Part shown: positions 35,326 through 43,272 of the stretch, piece after piece | How the letters are laid out: each line of letters opens with the position of its first letter | How positions within the stretch are numbered: the stretch's first letter is position 1 | Assembly (NCBI RefSeq): GCF_900143285.1 | Contig: NZ_FRDN01000004.1 | Location: 313,878-377,877, forward strand | Source: Desulfitobacterium chlororespirans DSM 11544 | Lineage (GTDB): Bacteria; Bacillota; Desulfitobacteriia; Desulfitobacteriales; Desulfitobacteriaceae | Direction of reading: 5' to 3' | Length of the DNA: 64,000 bases | Program-made: the position numbers and the translations under genes | Notes under the pieces: generated by a model | The model's database searches: none | Told to the model about the DNA's origin: nothing | The model's input: only the letters and a program-made list of their open reading frames with translations

Positions 35326-36690
35326 TTAGCTGCCGGCCTTTAAAACATTTTCTTCTTGAATTTGATCAATACTCTTGCCTTTGGTCTCATTTCTAATCAA
35401 CAGGAAGGCCGCCAGTAAACCGAAGATCAAGGGCACGATATAGAAAAGAAAGGCGCTTGAGTAACCCAGATTTAAACCGATAATTATACCGGCGACAATA
35501 GGCGCCAGGGCTCCGCCCAGCCGGCCAAAGGCTTGACACCAGGATACCCCGGTGTTGCGGATATCTGTGGGATATCCCTCCGCCATCAGCGGTTGAACTG
35601 CTGTAATCGAGTAGTTAATCGCAAAGCCAAGGAAAATATTAGCCGCTAAGATAGCCCAAAAACTACTGCCCACGAAGGCCATGATTAAAATTGCCACAAT
35701 TCCTAATCCATAACTGCCGATCAGATTTTTTCTGCGGCCAATGACTTCGGCCACAAAACCTGTTGAACAGTTAGCAATGACCGCAGCGGCATTTTGTGCG
35801 ATGGATAGTCCATAGGCAGAAGACAGCTGCAAACCTTTTTCTAACATTAAAGAGGGCAGCCAGGCATTGATACCATAGACCGTAAAGCAACCACAGAAAT
35901 AGGTAATCCAAACACCTGCTGTTGTCAGGCGATAGGTTTTGGAGAAAAGGGCCTTCGGTCCGACAACTTTGGATTTAGGGGGTACCACCAGGGCGTTGGG
36001 GTCCCAATGGGTAACTTTACCCGTGGCGACCTTTTCAATTTCCTGAAGTCTCTTGACAGCATCTTCTTTTCTCCCTTTGTTGGCTAACCAATAGACGGAC
36101 TCCTTCATTTTGAAGTGCAGGAAGATGGAGTAGATGAAGGGAAAACCGCCTACCAGATAGCACCATCTCCAGCCTACCCGGGGAACCAGATAGGTAGCGA
36201 CCAGGCCTGCTAAAACCCAGCCGACAATCATCCAGGCCATCCCAAAGGTAATAAAAAGGGCGCGGCGGTTCGTAGGAGTGGATTCAGAGAAGATCGTTGT
36301 GACGACTGGAATGCAGGCTCCCAAGCCAAGGCCGGCCAGCACCCGGAATAAAGCATAGAAGCCAAAGCTTGGTGCAAAGAAAATCGGAATGTTCAGCAAG
36401 GAATAGATAGCAATGGCATAGACTAAGGTTCTTTTCCGCCCTATCTTATCTGAGACAATACCGGATATGGCACCGCCAATAATTAAGCCAAACAGGCTCC
36501 ATGAAGATAAGCTGCCTTTTTCCACAGCGCTTAATCCCCATTCCGCAGAAATCTGCGGCATAGTGTAGGACACGATCATATAGTCATAACCATCAAAGAC
36601 CATAGCCAATCCCAAGAAGAAGAAGATAGACCATGTAAACTTATTGACCCCAAAAGAATCCATGACTTCGGAAATGCTGAAATTTTTCAT
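35326..36690 (-). CDS. MFS transporter, aromatic acid:H+ symporter type
   Basis: A 454-residue, 12-helix carrier. The first helix has FDGYDYMIV, the DGxD signature of the AAHS group, and the 2-3 loop has SDKIGRKRTL. AAHS carriers bring in benzoate-, vanillate- or hydroxybenzoate-like acids, which fits an aromatic substrate for molybdoenzyme 4. It is the last gene before a terminator. Confidence 0.85.
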   Translation of the reverse strand: MKNFSISEVMDSFGVNKFTWSIFFFLGLAMVFDGYDYMIVSYTMPQISAEWGLSAVEKGSLSSWSLFGLIIGGAISGIVSDKIGRKRTLVYAIAIYSLLNIPIFFAPSFGFYALFRVLAGLGLGACIPVVTTIFSESTPTNRRALFITFGMAWMIVGWVLAGLVATYLVPRVGWRWCYLVGGFPFIYSIFLHFKMKESVYWLANKGRKEDAVKRLQEIEKVATGKVTHWDPNALVVPPKSKVVGPKALFSKTYRLTTAGVWITYFCGCFTVYGINAWLPSLMLEKGLQLSSAYGLSIAQNAAAVIANCSTGFVAEVIGRRKNLIGSYGLGIVAILIMAFVGSSFWAILAANIFLGFAINYSITAVQPLMAEGYPTDIRNTGVSWCQAFGRLGGALAPIVAGIIIGLNLGYSSAFLFYIVPLIFGLLAAFLLIRNETKGKSIDQIQEENVLKAGS

Positions 36691-36943
36691 TTTCAGTAAA
36701 TTCTCCCTTCACATCGCGCCTTAGTTCCTGTACCTGCCGAAGCTTGTCCTTCAGCACATGATAAATTTTTCACATTCATTAGCGATCGGATGTGTTTCCG
36801 ATGTGTTTCATAGATTAGCATCAACCCAGACCCACTTTCACTAAAGCCAAGCCTCAGAAGGCAGTATAGAGCGGTTACCACCGTACTCTATACTACCTTT
36901 GTGAATCAAGGATTGCAACCAGTTTACCTTGCATAGGCTTCTC

Positions 36944-37120
36944 TTACTTCTCGGTATCTGCTTCACCCTCAGGTTTTTCCTCAGGTTTTGCTTCCACCTG
37001 AGTTAAATCGGCTTTGCATTTAGGGCATTTTTTTTGCTTAACTCCGCCTACCACTGGAACCTTCATTCCACAATTGGGACACTCAATAGGTCTTGATGCT
37101 GATGCCGGTCTAAAACACAT
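36944..37120 (-). CDS. MCFRP-type zinc-ribbon microprotein 2
   Basis: A 58-residue protein: MCFRPASASR, CPNC, then CPKC 15 residues later, and an acidic tail rich in Glu and Lys (KPEEKPEGEADTEK). ATG eight bases after GGAGG. It lies between two MFS genes inside the molybdoenzyme 4 operon. Same family as the proteins at 20902 and 63789. Confidence 0.85.
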   Translation of the reverse strand: MCFRPASASRPIECPNCGMKVPVVGGVKQKKCPKCKADLTQVEAKPEEKPEGEADTEK

Positions 37121-37161
37121 AGTAAACTACCTCCTAAATTTTGTACTGGATATTCAGAATA

Positions 37162-38427
37162 TCATTTGGCACTTTCCCCACCGACGGATATCCCCGCCTG
37201 TTTCTTCAATGAGGGCAGTGAAAAGGCGACCAAGACTGCCAGCAGCATAGCTACAGCTCCCACGCCAAAGGCTCCCGTGATGCTGCCTGTAGCATCAGCT
37301 GCATAACCTGCAATCATGGGGCCAAAGAAACGGCCAACCAGCCCCATGGTGGAAACAACCCCTGCACCGGAGCCGCCGACTTCTGTGGGAAAATAATCCG
37401 AGAAACTGGCCAGGATGACCGGTACCATGCCCATGCCTACTCCCATCACACCGATGAGGATATACATGGTGTTTAAGGTACTGCCATAAACAAACATGTA
37501 ACCAAAGGTTGCTACGGTCCACCAGATGCCCGCAATGCTGATCACAGTTTTCCGTTCCAAGCGATCGGACAGGGGTCCCCATATTTGTTGCCCGATCAGC
37601 TGGCATAAGTTATAAATCGTTACAGCTAAACCACCTTGGACAGCAGTAAAACCAGCATTGACAAAAGATACGGCAACGAAAGCTGTGGCTGTCATATAGG
37701 CAACCTGCCAAAAAATGAACATACTGGACACATGCCAGGTAACTTTCATTTTAAGAACATCTTTGAAGCTGGCATCTTTTATGGCCGGAGCAGCCTTCAC
37801 AACCTGATCGGCGGGGGTTCCCACCGGAATCAAACCTTTTTCGGAGGGCTTATTTCTGACGACTGAATAGATTACAACAGTACAAATAATGGCCAGCACT
37901 CCTAAAATGACAGCGGCTGTTTGCCAGCCATAGGCCTTAGCCAATTGGGGCAGCACAATTCCGAAGGTTGCCCCCGTCAGCACACCGCCTGCCGTAATGG
38001 TGCTCATGGCTCTGCCCCGTTTGCTGGGATGGAACCAGGCTCCAATCAATTTGGGAATCGTAGCACTGTAGACACCGGCCGCCCCGAAACCGACCAGCGC
38101 GATGATAATCACTGCTTTGAGGAAGCTGTCGGCAAGCAGTCCAAAGAGCATGACGGCAATACCTAAGACCAGGCCGGCCAGAGATACAGCTGTCCTTGCC
38201 CCTACCCGGTCAGCCAGATATCCCCAGATAAAGGAGCATCCGGCATAGCAAAGACCAAAGACGGATACGATGGTGCCTGCCGATGTATTCGATAATTCCA
38301 GGGACTGTTTAATCGGTGCCATCAGAATAGGGACAAATTGGACGCCGCACATGAGAATAATCTGGGTTAAAAACCCTCCAAAAACAACAAACCAGCCATA
38401 GTGTAATGAACTTTTTGACTGAGTCAA
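37162..38427 (-). CDS. MFS transporter, oxalate/formate antiporter-like
   Basis: A 421-residue carrier with about 12 helices. The start HYGWFVVFGGFL and the GYLADRVGAR loop resemble the OFA/monocarboxylate branch of the MFS. I choose a TTG start eight bases after GGAGG over an ATG that overlaps the binding site. It probably exchanges the organic-acid substrate and product of molybdoenzyme 4, together with the AAHS-type carrier downstream. Confidence 0.82.
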   Translation of the reverse strand: MTQSKSSLHYGWFVVFGGFLTQIILMCGVQFVPILMAPIKQSLELSNTSAGTIVSVFGLCYAGCSFIWGYLADRVGARTAVSLAGLVLGIAVMLFGLLADSFLKAVIIIALVGFGAAGVYSATIPKLIGAWFHPSKRGRAMSTITAGGVLTGATFGIVLPQLAKAYGWQTAAVILGVLAIICTVVIYSVVRNKPSEKGLIPVGTPADQVVKAAPAIKDASFKDVLKMKVTWHVSSMFIFWQVAYMTATAFVAVSFVNAGFTAVQGGLAVTIYNLCQLIGQQIWGPLSDRLERKTVISIAGIWWTVATFGYMFVYGSTLNTMYILIGVMGVGMGMVPVILASFSDYFPTEVGGSGAGVVSTMGLVGRFFGPMIAGYAADATGSITGAFGVGAVAMLLAVLVAFSLPSLKKQAGISVGGESAK

Positions 38428-38581
38428 TCTACATTCCTCCATTACGCTTATTCATTGGCAAAAATAGATACAGCACTATTGCATGATGATACATTGAAGT
38501 CAAGTAATCCAATTTGCTATGATGTAGTTATATGGATGATAACTTCAAGTACACTCAAGGCAATAGTGCCGGTGGATTTAA

Positions 38582-38806
38582 TTAACTTTTTTCTTCGTTG
38601 CCGCTGCGTACGGTTGTTTGATAGCCCCTCATCGGCTTGAGCATGAATTTATCTTTGACATAATAGAGTCCAAATTTCTCAAATTCTTTTTTCGTCATCT
38701 TAAGTTCTGCGGAGATTTCATTGAAACTTAGACCTTTGGCAGCTTCTTCATTGAGATACTTGAGTTGTGCTTTGCCGTCGAGAGCCAAAAATTCTTGTTT
38801 GGTCAT
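38582..38806 (-). CDS. Small HTH-like protein
   Basis: A 74-residue soluble protein (MTKQEFLALD...). A run of helices with GLSFNEISAELKMTKKEFEKFG in the middle looks like a helix-turn-helix for DNA binding. ATG after GGAGG. It sits between the Fe-S subunit and the first MFS gene, so it could be a small operon regulator or an adaptor. Not recognised beyond that. Confidence 0.65.
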   Translation of the reverse strand: MTKQEFLALDGKAQLKYLNEEAAKGLSFNEISAELKMTKKEFEKFGLYYVKDKFMLKPMRGYQTTVRSGNEEKS

Positions 38807-38868
38807 GGCCTTAACCTCCGTTCAACTAAACATTCGAGCTTATTTTCCAATCCCCTTGCCGAGCAGCC

Positions 38869-39204
38869 TTAAGGAAGAAACATGACTACTTTTTTGCCTT
38901 TTTCAGCCATCTTTTTCGCCAGTTCTTCTACGGGGCCATATTCCATAGCCTGACCTAGGCAATGCAGGACACAGGAAGGCTTTTTCCCATCTTTAATGCG
39001 CTCTTCACACACATCGCAGAAGTTGGTCGGAACAGGAACATAGTTCCATTCCCATTTTTCAGAATCAACTTTCCAGGGACCGACCTCGGTAAGTTTGATC
39101 CCCCATTTGCCGATGGGAAGGTTCTTTTCATTTTTACAAGCAACTTCACAGGAGTGACAGCCTGTACAATATTCATAATCGATCAATAATCCATATTGAG
39201 CCAT
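38869..39204 (-). CDS. Fe-S subunit of molybdoenzyme 4
   Basis: A 111-residue ferredoxin subunit with CTGCHSCEVAC (about 13-23) and CDVC ... CVLHC, two 4Fe-4S clusters. It is very close in sequence to the N-terminal part of the subunit at 17296, and follows its catalytic subunit by 28 bases. No membrane anchor is present, so the pair is probably soluble. Confidence 0.88.
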   Translation of the reverse strand: MAQYGLLIDYEYCTGCHSCEVACKNEKNLPIGKWGIKLTEVGPWKVDSEKWEWNYVPVPTNFCDVCEERIKDGKKPSCVLHCLGQAMEYGPVEELAKKMAEKGKKVVMFLP

Positions 39205-39232
39205 TTTAAGTTCCTCCTTTCTTCAGTTCATC

Positions 39233-41467
39233 TTAAGCTTCTCTATAAACCTTGCAGAGAATGCTCTTGAAGGTATCGCCGAAACCGAGTTTTCCATTAT
39301 GCTGGTGGGGCATCAAGGTATTGATATTGGATTCCCAAACGCCAAAGAGGGAAGGTTCTGCAGCTTCTTTTTCCGGGAACCACCAGCCGTGAGTGGCATG
39401 GACAACTTTAGGATGAATCGCTTCAGTCAGATGAGCAACCATCCTGGCCTTGCCAAACATGTTTTCGATGACAACCCAGTCCCCTTCGATGATGCCTAAG
39501 CCGGCTGCGGTTTCCGGATGGATTTCCATTTCCGGGTTAGGATCAATTTCCCGTAAGGTTTTGAGCTGTCTGTGTTCTGAATGGAAAGAGGTATATTTTC
39601 TAGCGCCGGTGGTTAAGGTTAAGGGGTATTCTTTAGCAAGCTCCGGTGTGCTGTAAGGGCTGTAAGGCGGCTCTTCATGATAAGGCAGAGCATCATCGCC
39701 CCAGGATTCAAAGAGGGTGGAGCATAGTTCAACCATCCCGGTAACCGTATTAAAGCCAGGCTCGCCATCGAATCTTAAGAGACCTTTTTCATGTTTTTTA
39801 TAGGTATAGCCGGGCTGATAGAGACCTTTTTCACGTAATTCTTCAAAGCCGAACCCTGTATCAGGCTTGAGCTGCTCAGTGAAGAAATCGGAAACATTGT
39901 CCCAGGGCCAGGCTTTGGGATTGAGCCTCTTACCAAGCTCGAAGCAGACTTCGAGGTCAGATTTTGTTTCACCCACTGTTAAGGCTTTGTTCATAGCGCC
40001 TGCAAATACGGCATTGCGTCCATAGTGAGTCAGCACGACGCCATCATGCTCGGCAAAGGTGGGCAGCGGTAAGAAAATGTCGGCAAAAGCCATCGCCGTA
40101 GGTGTCATGAAAGTATCCTGGACAACACTGAACTCCAAGGACTGCAGGGCCCGATACCAACGATCCGGTTGAGCTGAGTTGGTGGGGGTGATGAAGTTGC
40201 TGCTGTTGAACCAGCCCATTCTCAATTTGTAAGGTTTGCCTGTTTCCAAAGTATTCAAGGTTTCATCGGGGTGAGTTGTCGCTAAAGCGGTACTCACTGC
40301 CGGCCATTGCTCGGCACCAATTCTCTTGTTCCAAAGTTCTTCGGAGAGATTTGAGCGTGATTCAACACGCCATTTGCCCATCAGGGAGGCAGGTGGTCCG
40401 ATGGTAACCCCACCGGGAACATCAAGGTTACCGGTGATCGCAATCATAGCCAGTAAGGCATGACCCAGTTGAACCCCATTGGGATTCTGGTCGACAGCTA
40501 AGCCCCAGCCAAGGCTGGCCGGTTTAGCTTTGGCAAAGACACGGGCAACTTCATAAATCTTTTCAGCAGGAACCCAGGTGATTTCAGAAACTTTCTCAGG
40601 CGGGTATTCCATAACCCGCTCTACGAATTCATCCCAGCCATAGCACCAGTTTTCCACGAAATCATGATCATAAAGATCTTCTTTGATGATGACATGGAGT
40701 AGTCCTAAAGCAAGAGCCGTATCTGAGCCGGGTCTGAGTTGGAGGACATGCTCAGCTCTGGTAGCCAGCCAGTTGATCCTTGGATCGACCATGATGATCT
40801 TGGTTCCCAGCTTCATCATGTCAATGACGGAGTGGCCGAAGAAACCGTCAGGATTGGACTTTAAGGGTTCCTTACCCCATAACATCAGGTATTCAGGAGC
40901 CTTCCAGCCCGGATGGTTATAGCGGTCTTCAAAGTGACCCGCAAAGTCGATTTCAGGATAGCCTGCACCCAGAATATAGTCGGTAATAGCACAGCGTGGG
41001 CCGTAGCAGGACCAACCGCTTTGCGGGTAGCAGACGTTAGGTGTGCCGATGGAAGCAAAGCCAAGGGGGTAATAGTACAGACAGGCTTCACGGCCCGTTC
41101 CGCCAAAGACGACGATGGATTCTGCACCATGGTTTTCTTTAAAGTAATTGATTTTATCGACGATGGTATCCCATGCTTCATCCCAGGAAATCCGTTGCCA
41201 TTTGTTTTCTCCTTTGGCACCAAGGCGTTTCATCGGATAGATAACCCGTTGGGGATGATGAGTATATTCCGGGAGAGTCAGACATCTGACGCACAATCTG
41301 CCATTGGTGATGGGATGTTCAGGATCTCCTTCTACTTTGATGAGTCTGCCTTCTTTGACCGTCAGAATCATGCCGCAGCCTACGGGGTGATCTCCCGGCG
41401 GTGACCAGCCACATGTTCTTACGGTATACGAACCGTCATCCAGGGATTTTTTCCATTGTTTTTCCAT
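39233..41467 (-). CDS. Molybdopterin oxidoreductase 4 with altered Fe-S site
   Basis: A 744-residue DMSO-reductase family catalytic subunit, a close relative of the one at 17796. The N-terminal cluster region reads RTCGWSPPGDHPVGCG and GRLCVRC: an aspartate stands where the paralogue has cysteine (GCHPVGCG), and a cysteine appears seven residues earlier. The Mo-ligand region is SGWSCYGPRC near residue 153. No Tat signal. First gene after a sigma-54 promoter and followed by an Fe-S subunit, an HTH-like gene, two MFS carriers for organic or aromatic acids and a zinc ribbon. Likely a cytoplasmic reductase of an aromatic or related acid; not proven. Confidence 0.87.
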   Translation of the reverse strand: MEKQWKKSLDDGSYTVRTCGWSPPGDHPVGCGMILTVKEGRLIKVEGDPEHPITNGRLCVRCLTLPEYTHHPQRVIYPMKRLGAKGENKWQRISWDEAWDTIVDKINYFKENHGAESIVVFGGTGREACLYYYPLGFASIGTPNVCYPQSGWSCYGPRCAITDYILGAGYPEIDFAGHFEDRYNHPGWKAPEYLMLWGKEPLKSNPDGFFGHSVIDMMKLGTKIIMVDPRINWLATRAEHVLQLRPGSDTALALGLLHVIIKEDLYDHDFVENWCYGWDEFVERVMEYPPEKVSEITWVPAEKIYEVARVFAKAKPASLGWGLAVDQNPNGVQLGHALLAMIAITGNLDVPGGVTIGPPASLMGKWRVESRSNLSEELWNKRIGAEQWPAVSTALATTHPDETLNTLETGKPYKLRMGWFNSSNFITPTNSAQPDRWYRALQSLEFSVVQDTFMTPTAMAFADIFLPLPTFAEHDGVVLTHYGRNAVFAGAMNKALTVGETKSDLEVCFELGKRLNPKAWPWDNVSDFFTEQLKPDTGFGFEELREKGLYQPGYTYKKHEKGLLRFDGEPGFNTVTGMVELCSTLFESWGDDALPYHEEPPYSPYSTPELAKEYPLTLTTGARKYTSFHSEHRQLKTLREIDPNPEMEIHPETAAGLGIIEGDWVVIENMFGKARMVAHLTEAIHPKVVHATHGWWFPEKEAAEPSLFGVWESNINTLMPHQHNGKLGFGDTFKSILCKVYREA

Positions 41468-41616
41468 TTTGTTCGCTCATCCTTTCCTAATTTCAGGTAT
41501 ACCCTATGATTTATCTGAATTTAATGGACACCCCCCCTTACATCCGGATCACCCTTGTTGACCAAGGGAAAGGCTTTAACCCGGTTTAATGTATTAACTT
41601 GTACGCCACTGTTTAA

Positions 41617-41632
41617 TGCAATAAGCGTGCCA
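41617..41632 (-). promoter_or_regulatory. Sigma-54 promoter of molybdoenzyme operon 4
   Basis: Minus strand reads TGGCAC-GCTTA-TTGCA, full consensus, about 150 bases above the catalytic ATG. A TAATTTGAGATG motif is at 41713-41724. The remainder of the spacer from 41468 to 41826 holds no convincing gene. Confidence 0.88.
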
Positions 41633-41828
41633 ACTTGACAGATCATGCTACAACCCGCATTAGGCCTGGGTTCCGCCCTTATTTGCCCTTCTTTCCGGAT
41701 TGTGTTTGATCTTAATTTGAGATGTTCCGCATTGTATGGGACTTCACAAATGGCTTCAGAGCCGCCTTTTCCCACAGCGTCCTTTTTTGTGATTTTTGTG
41801 TCATTTTCGTATCCTCTTCTAATAACAA

Positions 41829-41863
41829 AACCCCCTTGCTCGTCTTCCTGTGAGCAGGGGGTC
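41829..41863 (-). terminator. Terminator after the Cys-rich protein gene
   Basis: Minus strand: ACCCCCTGCTC and GAGCAAGGGGGT, then TTTGTTATT. It ends the nucleoside-hydrolase operon. Confidence 0.85.
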
Positions 41864-41905
41864 AACTCTAGTTCCTCATAGAGAGTGGAATTTCGGGGTG
41901 AAGTT

Positions 41906-42172
41906 TTATTGGGGATTATATTTACAAGGCCTTACTATCCCATCCTCCGGCGCCGTCTTATATTTATTGCAGGGGTTAGCACAGCTTATACCGGCAAAAA
42001 GACAATGCACCACAGGACGAGGCGGACGCTTGGCTAACTCTTCTCCGCATTTCTTGCATTTTACAGCTTCATCGGGATCATCAAAGTTGAGGGTTTTGCA
42101 TTTTGGACACATTTTAGGGCGGGGTTTGGGTGGTTTACAATTCCCGCAGAATGGATTGCACGACCAGCACAT
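41906..42172 (-). CDS. Cys-rich zinc-ribbon protein starting MCWSC
   Basis: An 88-residue protein with 13 cysteines: MCWSCNPFCGNC, then CPKC and CKKC as in the MCFRP family, then HCLFAGISCANPC and a final Cys. The central zinc ribbon is like the small paralogues, while both ends carry extra Cys groups. ATG eight bases after GGAGG. It directly follows the nucleoside-hydrolase-like gene in a sigma-54 operon. Could bind more than one metal; function unknown. Confidence 0.78.
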   Translation of the reverse strand: MCWSCNPFCGNCKPPKPRPKMCPKCKTLNFDDPDEAVKCKKCGEELAKRPPRPVVHCLFAGISCANPCNKYKTAPEDGIVRPCKYNPQ

Positions 42173-42173
42173 G

Positions 42174-43073
42174 TTACCAACCTCCTCCTATTTGCTTTAC
42201 AAAACCGCAGTCTACCTTCAGCCAGGTAGTATAGATATCCTCCATAAAACCATCACTATCGCGAAGTGTTGGCAAATTAATCGTTTGCCCTTCCTGTCTG
42301 TTATCCGTGGGGCATAACAAGCCTTTGCTGATCGTTTTGGTATTTAAAGAAATGATTTGCTGCTGATCTTCAAAAAACTGCGGATTGACAAGATAGACCG
42401 CAGCCACAAGATCCCCCAGATAAAAATCATTGCTTTTTAGATGCAGCATCGTGTATTCCAGCCATGAAATGGAGCGTTCTACCATATAGCGGCCGATTGA
42501 ACTTCGATTCTTAGTGAGTCTATGGATAAAATCGGCAGTAGACACAGAAACATTAAGGCCCATATCCCGTGTGATGACGAAAAGATCTTTGCCTTCCTTT
42601 AAAACCCAATGGGTGGCTGCCGGGTCAACTGAAAAATTCCACTCGTCAAATACTTTCCCGTCCAGTATCAAGTCATGGGTTACCCCGCCCATGACCACCA
42701 ACCGATCTAATTTCCTGAAAAAATCCTGATCCTTAATATAGGCTGCATAGAGATTGGTCAGAGCTCCTGTTGCTAAAATGGAGATTTCACCAGGGTGATC
42801 GTTCACCATCTTTATCAAATAGTCGGTTGCCTCACTTTCCAGCCCATAACGATTAGTACACCCTTTGAACACAGGAATATCCCTGCGGCCGATCTCACTG
42901 AGCATATTCACCGTATTGCGATAAACGGTATCGACTTTGCTGTTGCCATAGGTCGTGGTAATTGCGCAGATGTCAAGCTCCTCTTTACCCAATAAATAGA
43001 GTAAAGACAGGCCATCGACTATATCGCACCCTGGAACACCCATAGTGTTATCACAATCATAGATTATCTTCAT
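42174..43073 (-). CDS. Nucleoside-hydrolase-like protein
   Basis: A 299-residue protein of the IUNH fold. The N-terminal metal loop reads DCDNTMGVPGCDIVDG, with DxDN followed by an insertion in place of the usual DxDPGxDDA, so calcium and substrate binding may differ. LATGALTNL (near 100) and LVVMGG match the family. The second of two close ATGs is used (nine bases after GGAGG). Nucleoside hydrolases cleave N-ribosides; in a sigma-54 island next to corrinoid enzymes it may act on another ribosyl compound. Substrate uncertain. Confidence 0.75.
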   Translation of the reverse strand: MKIIYDCDNTMGVPGCDIVDGLSLLYLLGKEELDICAITTTYGNSKVDTVYRNTVNMLSEIGRRDIPVFKGCTNRYGLESEATDYLIKMVNDHPGEISILATGALTNLYAAYIKDQDFFRKLDRLVVMGGVTHDLILDGKVFDEWNFSVDPAATHWVLKEGKDLFVITRDMGLNVSVSTADFIHRLTKNRSSIGRYMVERSISWLEYTMLHLKSNDFYLGDLVAAVYLVNPQFFEDQQQIISLNTKTISKGLLCPTDNRQEGQTINLPTLRDSDGFMEDIYTTWLKVDCGFVKQIGGGW

Positions 43074-43125
43074 TTTCATATCCCTCCGCAAGTTATTGCT
43101 TCTAACACCTCTGGCATAATTTATA

Positions 43126-43141
43126 TGCAAAATCCGTGCCA
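43126..43141 (-). promoter_or_regulatory. Sigma-54 promoter of the nucleoside-hydrolase operon
   Basis: Minus strand reads TGGCAC-GGATT-TTGCA, full consensus, about 50 bases above the start. An inverted copy of the activator motif (AAATTTTTGTCCCAAAT) is at 43187-43203. Confidence 0.88.
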
Positions 43142-43234
43142 AACCAACAAACCCGCTCCCTATCAGGTCTGCAGACTAATCCTCTTAAATTTTTGTCCCA
43201 AATATGTAGTATTTTTAGAAATAATTTTCAATAT

Positions 43235-43262
43235 GAAAAACCCTCTGCCTTCAGCAAAGGGT
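43235..43262 (-). terminator. Terminator of sigma-54 activator 2
   Basis: Minus strand: AACCCTTTGC, TGAA, GCAGAGGGTT with a small bulge, then TTTCATATT. Confidence 0.85.
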
Positions 43263-43272
43263 TCTTAGGTCT

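Noticed and set aside
41521-41881. Open frames on both strands in the spacer above molybdoenzyme 4
   Set aside because: They run across a sigma-54 promoter and a terminator and have no protein features.
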